Virus record (IMG/VR): IMGVR_UViG_3300021197_001797
Span: 1 to 58,525 of that record
DNA length: 58,525 nt
Direction: 5' to 3' (one strand)
From: a virus
The notes under the pieces were generated by a model. That model had not been told where the DNA came from and ran no database searches. It saw nothing but the letters and a program-made list of their open reading frames with translations. Made by a program: the position numbers and the translations under genes. Of the stretch, positions 1-8,835 are shown piece after piece. Within the stretch, counting starts at the first letter, position 1. Each line of letters begins with the position of its first letter.

Positions 1-701
1 TGTTCAACTTTACGGGAGCACAGGCTACGTTCACATTGCCTGATCCAACTGTAGGTGGAGACAACTGGTTTTTATATTTAAGAAACTCAGGCTCTGGTGC
101 AATTACAGCAACACCTCCAGGATCTACCACGATTGATAGTGCAAGTACCTTGGCATTTCAACCAGGAGAGTCAGCCATTATAGCTACCGATGGGGTCAAT
201 TTCTTTACCATTGGATTTGGGCAATCGGCTACGTTTGCCTTTGACTACACTGTTATAGACATTCAGGGAAGTGGTGACAAAACACTTACTGGTACAGAGC
301 TTAATAGAGTTGCATACAGATTTACTGGTGCTTTAACTGGGGCAAGAAACATTATTGTTCCTGCTACTGTTCAACAATATTGGATTGATAATAGAACAAC
401 AGGTAGTTACGTTTTAACTGTCAAAGTTTCAGGACAAACCGGCGTGCAAGTTGGACAAAATACAAGAGGCATTTATTACTGTGATGGCTCAGATGTTTTA
501 GATGCTGATACAAGTACAGTTTCTTTTCCAATTGCTGTAAATCAAGGTGGAACAGGGGCAACTACTGCGACAAACGCCTTAATTAATCTAGGCGGTTCTG
601 CAACAGGTAGAGCTATTTTTACGTCAGCATCTCAAGCTGCAGCTTGGTCAGCATTAGGCGTTGCACAAAGTGGAAACATTAATGGTGGGGTATTTCCTTA
701 A
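1..701 (+). CDS. Tail fibre-like protein, C-terminal part (5' end cut by window)
   Basis: The reading frame is open from base 3 and matches residues from about 168 onward of the complete 400-residue protein at 55901-57103. On a circular map, 55901-56402 plus 1-701 gives exactly 401 codons. It holds two beta-rich repeat units (a DPTVGGDNW block and a NRVAYRFTGALTGARNI block) and the C-terminal GGTGATTA...NLGG motif typical of tail-fibre and collar proteins. An internal ATG at 36 is not a real start. It joins the nozzle gene through a TAATG overlap at 701. It is probably a structural component of the distal tail; a receptor-binding role is inferred only. Confidence 0.8.
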   Translation, partial: FNFTGAQATFTLPDPTVGGDNWFLYLRNSGSGAITATPPGSTTIDSASTLAFQPGESAIIATDGVNFFTIGFGQSATFAFDYTVIDIQGSGDKTLTGTELNRVAYRFTGALTGARNIIVPATVQQYWIDNRTTGSYVLTVKVSGQTGVQVGQNTRGIYYCDGSDVLDADTSTVSFPIAVNQGGTGATTATNALINLGGSATGRAIFTSASQAAAWSALGVAQSGNINGGVFP

Positions 702-2123
702 TGCCAGTTCAAACTACCGTCCTTAGATCTGATCCTGGAATCAAACGTGATGGCACTAAGTTTGAAGGCAACAACTATGTGGACGGACAATGGGTGCGTT
801 TTCAAAGAGGATTGCCAAGAAAAATAGGCGGTTATAAAACTACTCAAAAATACTTGTCTGAGATAAGTAGAGGGTTTGCTACTTTTTCACAGATGCTTTT
901 TGTGTATTGTCATTCAGGCGGTGACAACACTTTAGAAAGATTTACATTAGATCAAACAGGCAATAGCTCTATCGTCACTGACAGAACACCTGTTTTAGCT
1001 TATGCCTATGGCACTGTAACACTTGCAGGTGCCAGTGGTGCTGTAGATATGATTGCTGTAGACGGTGTGGACATAATGTCTGGGTCAGTGCCTTTTAACA
1101 CTGACATAAATCAAACAGCTACAGACGTTGCTTCTAATATAAATGCTTTTACTAGCACGCCAAATTATACAGCCAATGCGGTTGGGGCTGTTATTACAAT
1201 AACTTCTGTCACAGGTGGGGATCAAGTTAACGGTTTTATAATTACTAATACTTTAACAAATTTGACAAGCACTATAGTTAATATGGATTATGGAAGTGAT
1301 GCTTTAATAACATCTGTTCACAACTATTGGATGTTTGATTTTCAATACGACTCAAGCACTAATCAAAATTATGTGTTGGCACAGGTTAGCCCAAATGGTG
1401 ATTGCATTTGTAATGATCAAGATGGGCAAATATTTTTTGGCGAGGTGTTAGGAACAAATGTTTTACGATCTGTTTCATTGCCAGCAAATACAAATGTGAC
1501 AGGCGGTATCGTAAGTCTACACCCATATTTATTCTACTACGGAACGGACGGTATTATTGGATGGAGCATTCCAGGAAATCCTACTGATCTAACAGGCACA
1601 GGGTCAGGAAATGCACGAGTATGGGGTCAAAAAATAATAAAAGCACTTCCACTTAGAGCAGGTTCAGGAACAGCACCTGCGGGTCTATTTTGGGCGTTTG
1701 ACGCTGTTATTAGAGCTACTTTTGTAGGTGGAACAGCAATATTTCAATTTGATATTGTAGCAACAGATACTTCTATTTTATCACCATTTTCTCCGATAGA
1801 TTATGACGGTGTTTTTTACTGGGCAGGTGTTGATCGTTTTTATATGTTTAACGGTGTGGTTAGAGAAGTACCTAACTCATTGAATTTAAACTACTTTTTT
1901 GATGGAATTAATCGTAATGCAGCAACAAAATGCTTTGCATATAAAGTTCCAAGGTACGGTGAAATATGGTGGGCGTATCCAAAAGGTACAGCTACCGAAT
2001 GCACGCACGCTGTAGTTTATAACATTCGTGAAAATACATGGTATGACACAGAACTTCCTAATGATGGTCGATCAGCAGGTCAGTTTAACAATTCATTTGC
2101 CGCACCTATATTAACGGGCGTGC
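1..2123. repeat. Left copy of 2.1-kb diverged terminal repeat
   Basis: This stretch aligns base for base with 56403-58525 at a constant offset of 56,402, with no net insertion or deletion. Differences are scattered and mostly at third codon positions, at roughly 85-90% identity by eye, with long identical blocks. The final 127 bases (1997-2123) are exactly identical to 58399-58525; position 1996 is C where 58398 is A. I infer two strain alleles of one locus on a circular map rather than a true duplication. Confidence 0.9.
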
Positions 2124-2887
2124 AATCTTCTCCATTGCCATTAGATCCTACTGAGACATTTGCTGTTACAGTGGTTAATTCTGGTTCTGGTAACAAATAT
2201 AATATGAGTGGTAGCGCACAACCAACTTTAACTTTTAGAGAGGGCAACACTTACCGATTTGATCAATCTGATTCTTCTAACGTAGGTCATCCCTTGCGTC
2301 TGTCTTCAACATCAGATGGTACGCATGGCGGTGGTGTGGAATATACTACGGGTGTAACTGTTGTTGGTGTATTGGGACAAGCAGGTGCATACACACAAAT
2401 TATAGTACCAACTGGAGCACCAACTTTATATTATTATTGTGAAATTCATAGTGGAATGGGTGGTCAAATTAACACAAATGTTAGGGGGATTGGATATAAA
2501 GTTTGGCAACATGAATTTGGAGTAGATGAAATTGATGGTCCTACAATTACACCAATAAAATCATTTTTTGAAACTGCTGATCTTAGCACGCTAACTCAAG
2601 GTGCCAATCGTTATTTGAGAATAACACAAATTGAGCCAGATTTTGTTCAAGTCGGTGACATGACAGTAGAAATTACAGGCCGTGCAAATGCGAGAGCACC
2701 TGAAGTTACAAGTAGCACAGTTTCATTCCCTGCTTCTGCCACACAACCTTATGAGCAAATTGTCATGTTAAAAGAACAAAGAAGAGAATTAAGAGTTAAA
2801 TTTACATCCAATGCTTTGTATGGTGATTATCAGATGGGGCAGATAATAGGTCATATGGATGGTGGTGATGGAACGGATTTAGGGTAA
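701..2887 (+). CDS. Podovirus tail nozzle-like protein with inserted cupredoxin-like domain
   Basis: 728 residues. The N-terminal part (LRSDPGIKRDGTKFEGNNYV, then VRFQRGLPRKIGGYK) is typical of large beta-propeller-type tail proteins that form the nozzle or stabilisation ring of short-tailed phages. This is family-level recognition by eye. An Ig-like stretch sits near residues 110-195. Around residues 485-600 there is a foreign-looking domain with GHPLRLS and YYYCEIHSGMGG, placing His530, Cys580, His583 and Met586 as in a type 1 copper site with an amicyanin-like CxxHxxM loop. The C-terminal 120 residues return to tail-protein sequence. The gene overlaps its neighbours by TAATG on both sides. 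A second allele begins at 57103 but is cut before the copper-like domain. Confidence 0.75.
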   Translation: MPVQTTVLRSDPGIKRDGTKFEGNNYVDGQWVRFQRGLPRKIGGYKTTQKYLSEISRGFATFSQMLFVYCHSGGDNTLERFTLDQTGNSSIVTDRTPVLAYAYGTVTLAGASGAVDMIAVDGVDIMSGSVPFNTDINQTATDVASNINAFTSTPNYTANAVGAVITITSVTGGDQVNGFIITNTLTNLTSTIVNMDYGSDALITSVHNYWMFDFQYDSSTNQNYVLAQVSPNGDCICNDQDGQIFFGEVLGTNVLRSVSLPANTNVTGGIVSLHPYLFYYGTDGIIGWSIPGNPTDLTGTGSGNARVWGQKIIKALPLRAGSGTAPAGLFWAFDAVIRATFVGGTAIFQFDIVATDTSILSPFSPIDYDGVFYWAGVDRFYMFNGVVREVPNSLNLNYFFDGINRNAATKCFAYKVPRYGEIWWAYPKGTATECTHAVVYNIRENTWYDTELPNDGRSAGQFNNSFAAPILTGVQSSPLPLDPTETFAVTVVNSGSGNKYNMSGSAQPTLTFREGNTYRFDQSDSSNVGHPLRLSSTSDGTHGGGVEYTTGVTVVGVLGQAGAYTQIIVPTGAPTLYYYCEIHSGMGGQINTNVRGIGYKVWQHEFGVDEIDGPTITPIKSFFETADLSTLTQGANRYLRITQIEPDFVQVGDMTVEITGRANARAPEVTSSTVSFPASATQPYEQIVMLKEQRRELRVKFTSNALYGDYQMGQIIGHMDGGDGTDLG

Positions 2888-3120
2888 TGGCTTTAAGTGT
2901 AACTTTGCCTGTAGGAATTGAGTTAACAGATTGGGCAAATTGCTTAATTACAGATTTTGTAGAATTTGGTGCTTTTGATCCTTTAGATGATCCTGAAAAA
3001 TGGCAAGATTGGGGCACTCAATTCCTTAATGCTACGAATTTAGTAGAAGATTTTCCTGACCCATACGCATTTGACAACTGGCAAGATTGGGCTGAACGAT
3101 TTGTTCAGACAACGCTATGA
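2887..3120 (+). CDS. Small acidic virion-region protein
   Basis: 77 residues, acidic, with two copies of a W-Q-D-W element (KWQDWGTQF near residue 38 and NWQDWAERF near 65), so the protein may be an internal duplication. There is no signal peptide or membrane segment. It starts inside the stop of the nozzle gene (TAATG) and its own stop overlaps the next ATG (ATGA). This coupling and its place between nozzle and internal virion genes suggest a virion or assembly role. I do not recognise the family. Confidence 0.7.
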   Translation: MALSVTLPVGIELTDWANCLITDFVEFGAFDPLDDPEKWQDWGTQFLNATNLVEDFPDPYAFDNWQDWAERFVQTTL

Positions 3121-3566
3121 AGTTTATTGGATTTAGTAGAGAAGAAGAGGCTGAAAAGTGGGCAAGAGATAAGCTAGGTATAAAGGGTAACCCTGAATTT
3201 TTTAGGGCTATGTCGGCTGTAGATGATAAAGGTGAATTTGTTTGTGTAGCTATTTTCAACAACTTTACAAAAAGAAATATTGATGTAAACTTCGCTGCAA
3301 AAGAAGGTTATTGGTCAGCACCAAAAGAAACGATAAAAATGTTCAACGCTATATTTACTTACATATTCAAAATATCTGAAGCAGCAAGAGCAACTGCGTT
3401 GGTAGGAGAAAACAATTTAATTTCAAAGAAATTTGTTGCTAAACTTGGCTTTAAACACGAAGGTATAATGAGACGTGCTTATAAAAATAATGAGGATTTA
3501 AACATTTACGGTTTGTTGGCAGATGAATATAAAAACCATACTTGGGCGAGTGTGAGGAACAGATGA
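3117..3566 (+). CDS. GNAT-like acetyltransferase fold protein
   Basis: 149 residues. The C-terminal half carries the GNAT pattern NNLISKKFVAKLGFKHEG followed by RRAYKNNEDLNIYGLL, as in RimJ-like acetyltransferases, where the Q/R-x-x-G/A acetyl-CoA loop lies just before. Here that loop reads ALVGENN and is not canonical. GNAT-like proteins recur among tail and internal virion genes of short-tailed phages, and their substrate is generally unknown. The gene is coupled by ATGA to both neighbours. Catalytic activity is uncertain and a purely structural role is possible. Confidence 0.7.
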   Translation: MKFIGFSREEEAEKWARDKLGIKGNPEFFRAMSAVDDKGEFVCVAIFNNFTKRNIDVNFAAKEGYWSAPKETIKMFNAIFTYIFKISEAARATALVGENNLISKKFVAKLGFKHEGIMRRAYKNNEDLNIYGLLADEYKNHTWASVRNR

Positions 3567-5548
3567 GCATAAAAGAAGAAATATTAAAAATCACAGTCAA
3601 CGATCCGCAATATCAAGAGTCAATACAACTTATCCAACAACAACTTTCTAACACCAATATTGTTGCAGAAGACTTAGTTGAAGCAATAAAAATGTTGGAG
3701 TATGTGCTTCAAAATCCTGATTCATATGCAGAAGTTCGTCAAGCAGCGATCGCCGATGGCCTTATCGACGAAAATATGTTTCCTCCACAGTTTGATTACG
3801 TTTTGATAATCAGCTTGTTGGCTGTGCTTTACACCATGCAAGACAATTTAGCTCAACAAGGTTATGCAAGAGGTGGTCTTAGAGTAGGAGGAAGACAACT
3901 TGATTTCGGCGGTCAAGGTGGCGACACCATGTTGGCGCACATCAATCCTAGAGAAGCTGAAGTTTTAAGAAGAATGGGTGGGCAAGGATCTGTCAATCCT
4001 AATACAGGATTAAAAGAATACAAAGGTCTTAAAGACGCTTTAATGATAGCTTTGCCTATAGCTTTAACTTTTGTTGCAGGCCCATTAGGTGGTGCGATAG
4101 GCACGTCTTTGACAGCAGGAACAGCTCTCGCAGGAACTATTGCTGCGCCAATACTAGGCGGTGCGATAGTAGGGGCAGGCAGCTCGGCATTGCAAGGGGC
4201 ATTGTCTGGAAACTTGAACTTCAAAGATGTAGCTTTGGGGGCTGTTTCTGGTGGAGTCGGTGGAGCAACTGGCGGCATAGGGAAAATGATAAGCAATGCA
4301 ACTGGCATTGATCCTAACACTGCTAGATATTTAGCTGGAGCAGCAACAGGCGCAGGACAAGCTGCAATAAGAGGAGGCAAAATAGGGCAAGGTGCGTTGT
4401 CTGGGGTAGCTTCTCAAGTTTTTAGAAACCCAATTGCAAATACGACAAAGAGAGCTAGCGAAGCTGTTTTAGATGGTGTGATGGGAATGAAAACAGGATT
4501 GTCTAATTTGACGAGTGGTCCTATGGCTCCAAACACAGGCATGGCTTTCACTGAAATGGGAGATCTCAGTGACGTAGCAGGTTCGTTTCAATCAAGTTCT
4601 GCTCCTCCAATGAATGAAATGTTTTCAAACACTTTTTATAGCGTAGGTGAAAACGGAACATTGACAAATCCTCAAATGAATGTTGAAACAGGTTTAGGTC
4701 CAAACGCTGACCTGATGTATGGGCCTGTTGGAGCTCCTGCAGAGATCAATGCATTAGATCCTGTTGATCCAGGATTTTCACTCAGTGATTCTGTAGAAAA
4801 AGGACTTAGCAAAATGAGGGCGACGTCACAATCTTCTAAATCCCCTGGAAATCCTTTTAATCAAAAAACAAACTCATATTTACAAATGATGCCGAATGCT
4901 TTAGATGATGCAGATCTTATGGGAAATCAAAGCGGAGCTGTCACAGGCCAGCCAGTTAGCATTTTTGACAAAATGAAAGGTGCTTTAGGAAACATAGGAA
5001 TGCAAGAAGTTGCAGGCGCAGCATTGTTAGCAAGTATGTTAGGGGATGCGGGTGCAGCAAAAGTTAAAAATTCTATTTCTGTTATGGATGATGCACAAAA
5101 AGAATATTTCAATCGAAATTTAAGAACTTGGGATTGGCGTAAAATAAATGCTGCTGCAAACGCCAAAGGAACGAATATTAATGAATTTATAACTAATCCT
5201 AAATTTATTGCTGAAGCAGAAAGCGGTATGTTTGATATAAACGCTCCAGTTCCAGGATCTTCAAACCCAATGATGAGAGCAAGAGGTGGCATGAGTCAAA
5301 TAAACAGTTTCGTTTCAGGAGCTGGTTCAGGTCGTGATGACATAATAAATGCAAGACTGTCTGATGGTGAGTTTGTAGTAGATGCTGAAACTGTAGCACT
5401 ATTAGGTGATGGGTCAAACAAAGAAGGTGCAAGAAGGTTAAATCATATGAGAGAAAATTTGCGAGAACACAAAGGGAAAACTTTATCAAAAGGTAAATTT
5501 AGTCCAAATGCAAAAGCACCACTGCAATACATGAGGAGGAGTGCATAA
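3563..5548 (+). CDS. Large glycine-rich internal/tail virion protein
   Basis: 661 residues. I chose the ATG at 3563 because it overlaps the upstream stop (ATGA) and follows GAGGAAC; a start further upstream at 3542 lacks this. The order is a helical N-terminus (1-100), a basic glycine patch (YARGGLRVGGRQ), then a 100-residue hydrophobic Gly/Ala segment (about 155-265) able to cross a membrane. A disordered middle follows. The C-terminus carries RARGGMSQINS and the phage motif LSDGEFVVDAETVALLGDG. Such glycine-zipper hydrophobic segments are common in proteins ejected with DNA, so an ejection role is inferred. The exact function is unknown. Confidence 0.7.
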   Translation: MSIKEEILKITVNDPQYQESIQLIQQQLSNTNIVAEDLVEAIKMLEYVLQNPDSYAEVRQAAIADGLIDENMFPPQFDYVLIISLLAVLYTMQDNLAQQGYARGGLRVGGRQLDFGGQGGDTMLAHINPREAEVLRRMGGQGSVNPNTGLKEYKGLKDALMIALPIALTFVAGPLGGAIGTSLTAGTALAGTIAAPILGGAIVGAGSSALQGALSGNLNFKDVALGAVSGGVGGATGGIGKMISNATGIDPNTARYLAGAATGAGQAAIRGGKIGQGALSGVASQVFRNPIANTTKRASEAVLDGVMGMKTGLSNLTSGPMAPNTGMAFTEMGDLSDVAGSFQSSSAPPMNEMFSNTFYSVGENGTLTNPQMNVETGLGPNADLMYGPVGAPAEINALDPVDPGFSLSDSVEKGLSKMRATSQSSKSPGNPFNQKTNSYLQMMPNALDDADLMGNQSGAVTGQPVSIFDKMKGALGNIGMQEVAGAALLASMLGDAGAAKVKNSISVMDDAQKEYFNRNLRTWDWRKINAAANAKGTNINEFITNPKFIAEAESGMFDINAPVPGSSNPMMRARGGMSQINSFVSGAGSGRDDIINARLSDGEFVVDAETVALLGDGSNKEGARRLNHMRENLREHKGKTLSKGKFSPNAKAPLQYMRRSA

Positions 5549-6576
5549 TGGGAAGTTTATTTCAAGGTTCGCCACAAACAGCAACTTCTTACGTAGACAG
5601 CACTACGCAAACACCAAAGTGGATGCAAGATGCAATATTCAACCAAGTTCAATTAGCGCAAAATATAGCTAATAAGCCGTTTCAATCTTATGAACTTCCG
5701 ACGGTCGCCGATCTTTCTCCCCTGCAACAACAAGCTTATACAAATGTGCAGGCAAATCAGGGTGCTTATATGCCAGATTTAAATACTGCTCAAGCAGGGT
5801 TGAGAGCGATAGCAGGTTTGACACCAACGGCAGGCACATTATCGAGTGATATTCCTGCAAACACAACTACGGGGATGCTCAAAGCTCAGCCTTATTTTAC
5901 AAAAGCCGACAAAATGGGTTATGACAATATTGAAAATTACATGAATCCATACAACACCCAAGTGATGGATGCAATGGCAAGACAGAGCGCACGGAATTTG
6001 TCAGAAAATTTACTTCCTGCTGTTTCTGACAGTTTTATAAAAGCAGGTCAATTCGGTTCTAGCCGTATGGGTGACATGGGATCTAGAGCTTTGAGAGACA
6101 CTCAAGAGTCTTTGATAAACGCGCAAGCTGATTTGATGAATCGAGGTTACTCACAAGCAATGGCAGCACAGCAAGCTGATCTTTCTAGGATGGGGCAATT
6201 AGGTCAAACTGCGGCAGGAGTTCAAGCAGATGACTTGAGCCGACAAGCTACAGCACTGCAAAACATAGCTGCATTGGGACAGAATAGACAAGCCATGGGT
6301 TACACTGACACTGCAGCATTAGAATCAGCAGGAGCTGTTCAACAGGCTCAAATGCAAAGACAGTTAGGCGCAGCAGAAAAACAATTTTTAGATCAACAAA
6401 TTTATCCAATGCAACAAGCTGATTTTTTAAGCACTCAACTTAAAGGATTAGCCCCGATAACTCCAACAAGAACATTGACATCTAAAGATTCAACTGGAGA
6501 AACGTATTCAGCTTCTCCATTAGCACAAATTGGCTCAGCTTATGCTGCATATCGTGGTTTGAAAGCAATAGAATAG
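5548..6576 (+). CDS. Virion-associated helical protein
   Basis: 342 residues, starting in the TAATG of the upstream gene after AGGAGG. It is Gln/Ala-rich and mostly helical, with long runs of AQADL/MAAQQADLSRMGQLG-type sequence that suggest coiled coils. The N-terminus (MGSLFQGSPQTATSY, then TPKWMQDAIF) resembles conserved hypothetical proteins that sit beside internal virion proteins in marine phages. That recognition is by eye only. Position between two large virion genes suggests it is packaged with the head or tail. No catalytic motif is seen. Confidence 0.65.
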   Translation: MGSLFQGSPQTATSYVDSTTQTPKWMQDAIFNQVQLAQNIANKPFQSYELPTVADLSPLQQQAYTNVQANQGAYMPDLNTAQAGLRAIAGLTPTAGTLSSDIPANTTTGMLKAQPYFTKADKMGYDNIENYMNPYNTQVMDAMARQSARNLSENLLPAVSDSFIKAGQFGSSRMGDMGSRALRDTQESLINAQADLMNRGYSQAMAAQQADLSRMGQLGQTAAGVQADDLSRQATALQNIAALGQNRQAMGYTDTAALESAGAVQQAQMQRQLGAAEKQFLDQQIYPMQQADFLSTQLKGLAPITPTRTLTSKDSTGETYSASPLAQIGSAYAAYRGLKAIE

Positions 6577-6585
6577 GAGAGCAAA

Positions 6586-8835
6586 ATGGGATATGAATTA
6601 AACAGGTTGATGAGACAGTATGGTTTAGCTACTCCTACTATGGCTCAATACACGGGGGAGATGGGGCCAGACGTTGACATTATTGATGAAGATGAAAATT
6701 CCGACACATTCGGAAATGTGATTGGCGTAACGCCAGGAACATTAACATTTGACCCTGCAAAACAAGCTGAATTTGATGATTATCAAGATCAATATCAATT
6801 TCGTTTAAGCAACAGACCTATGTATGAAAGCTCTCAATTTCGTACAACACCTGCTCAAGAGCAACCCCAAACATACGAAGATATGTTTACAATGTATCTA
6901 GGAAGACAGCCAGGAGATGGAGAAACAAATCGTGGTCCCGTTAGCGATGCCCAACGAAATCAATTTTTAAGAACTTATGAAAATGAATTTGCTAATTTAG
7001 GAATTAACAATACTGGCAACCAACTCGTGGCAGATCAAATTGGTAATTACTACGGTAATATTTTAAGAAATCCAGACTATGTGGGTACACCTACGAACCC
7101 TGTTGACCCATCAGCAGACTTTATCAGAAGAAACCCTAGTGTAATTAATCCTAATCCACCGTTTACTGGCCCAGTTATGACAATAGATCAAGCATATTTT
7201 GATCCTGATAATCCTCCAGTAGTAGATGGAGAAGTTACTGACAATTTTCGTCAATATGCTCAACAACAAGAACAAATTTTAGCTAATTTACAAAACCCAG
7301 TTCCAATTTCTGCTTCTACTTTTACTGATGAGCAGGCACAACTGTTAGATCCAACAGCCCTTGGAAGCAACAATGTTTTTACGGGATTTAATTATTTAAG
7401 CAGAAATCAAGACGTTCTTGGTCATGCAAATAGAGTGGCTGATGCTGAAGGAATTGCTCCAGGCCAAGCACGCACAGATCGCATGAATGAAATAGCTAAA
7501 GATCATTTTGTTGGCTTTGGAAGAGAAGAAGGACGTAGTTGGTACAACAGAGGCGGTGAGGTTAAAGGTTATCGTCATGGTGGTGGGACTATGCCACACT
7601 CTGAAGATGTCATGCAACGTTATGCTTCCGACGCTGGCATGGCTGGAATAGAAGATGCAGGCATAAGAGTAGATATAACAACACCAAAAGCAGAAATTCC
7701 TACGTTAGATCAAATAAGTGAAACTATTGTCACAGGCGAATCGCCGACAAACGAAAGTTTGATTTTAGAAATGTTAGAAAAAGGTGAAATGGCACCAACA
7801 GCTTACGATAATAAATTAGCGCAACAACAACAACAACTTGGCGAAAACACAGCAGCATTTCAAAAAATGATGTTAGATATTGCAGAAGGTCAATCTGCCG
7901 GACCAAGCGAATCAGAGCAATGGTTCAGACTTGCTGCAGCATTGAATGAAAGCAAAGATGGAAGTTTCATGGGCAGTGTTGCAAGTGCAGCAGAAGAATT
8001 TGCTGAAATTGGCAAAGAAAAAAGACAAGCTGGCGTCAAAGGCGATGCGTTGAAATTGCAAGCAGCAAAATATGGCTTAGACACTTTGGAAAAAGCTATA
8101 ACTCAAACTTCTGGTTTGGCTAAAGAGAAAAGAGATGAAATAAGAAACACCCGAAATTATTACAGAGAGTTGATCGACGAACACAAAAAATTTCAAAGAG
8201 ACAAAAAATACGATTTAATGGTTCTCCGCGAAGGACGAGCATTCGATGCAGACAAACCATTAACTACAGCAGCTAAAACTGCTAAAGATATGGGATTACA
8301 AAGAGGCACCCCAGAATACAACGAGTTCGTGCAAAAATATTACGCTGAAGAGCAAGCAATAAGAAAACTAGAAATGCAGGCGATGAAAGCAAACGCTGGC
8401 AGGTTGACAAATCCTGAAATAACTCAACTTGTCGACACTGACACCAAACTAGATGCTGTTAACGAAAGTTTGAGCAATTTGAATGAAGCATTGAAAATAA
8501 ATCCTAAAGCCTATGGAGATTCTTGGACAGACGTTGCAGCGAAATTTGCAAAAGGTGTTTATGCTCCTAACGACGAAAAATATAGAATGAGTGAAAGGCT
8601 AGAGAACTTGCTAACAAAAGGAGCCTTGAGAGTATTGAAGTTAACTTTTGGTGGTAACATCACTGAAGGTGAACGAGCGATTTTGATAAAAGTTCAAGGT
8701 CTAGGAACAAAAAGTGTTAAAGAAAGAGGTGAAATCATAACAGAAGCAGCAAGAGCATTGGTAAATGTTAGGCGAAAACTAGAAGACAGACGAAGACTTA
8801 TAAAGAGTGGCGATTACGTTCGTAAGGAGACATAA
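6586..8835 (+). CDS. Internal virion-type protein with NPDV-like module (cassette copy 1, first gene)
   Basis: 749 residues, preceded by AGGAGAGCAAA. Around residues 268-320 it has a YLxxNxDV...HFxxFGxxEGR module (YLSRNQDVLG and FVGFGREEGRSW), the pattern seen in many bacterial surface proteins. Next come basic Gly patches (YNRGGEVKGYRHGGG) and EDVMQRYASD, an element repeated in the next gene as EDVMRRYASD. Residues about 395-749 are a long charged helical domain. It pairs with the following gene the way 32004-33509 pairs with 33502-35766. It is probably packaged in the virion; enzymatic activity is not evident. Confidence 0.65.
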   Translation: MGYELNRLMRQYGLATPTMAQYTGEMGPDVDIIDEDENSDTFGNVIGVTPGTLTFDPAKQAEFDDYQDQYQFRLSNRPMYESSQFRTTPAQEQPQTYEDMFTMYLGRQPGDGETNRGPVSDAQRNQFLRTYENEFANLGINNTGNQLVADQIGNYYGNILRNPDYVGTPTNPVDPSADFIRRNPSVINPNPPFTGPVMTIDQAYFDPDNPPVVDGEVTDNFRQYAQQQEQILANLQNPVPISASTFTDEQAQLLDPTALGSNNVFTGFNYLSRNQDVLGHANRVADAEGIAPGQARTDRMNEIAKDHFVGFGREEGRSWYNRGGEVKGYRHGGGTMPHSEDVMQRYASDAGMAGIEDAGIRVDITTPKAEIPTLDQISETIVTGESPTNESLILEMLEKGEMAPTAYDNKLAQQQQQLGENTAAFQKMMLDIAEGQSAGPSESEQWFRLAAALNESKDGSFMGSVASAAEEFAEIGKEKRQAGVKGDALKLQAAKYGLDTLEKAITQTSGLAKEKRDEIRNTRNYYRELIDEHKKFQRDKKYDLMVLREGRAFDADKPLTTAAKTAKDMGLQRGTPEYNEFVQKYYAEEQAIRKLEMQAMKANAGRLTNPEITQLVDTDTKLDAVNESLSNLNEALKINPKAYGDSWTDVAAKFAKGVYAPNDEKYRMSERLENLLTKGALRVLKLTFGGNITEGERAILIKVQGLGTKSVKERGEIITEAARALVNVRRKLEDRRRLIKSGDYVRKET

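Noticed and set aside
3913-4380. 155-residue minus-strand frame inside the internal virion gene
   Set aside because: Its Pro/Ala-rich sequence mirrors the Gly/Ala-rich hydrophobic segment on the coding strand; it is a compositional artefact.
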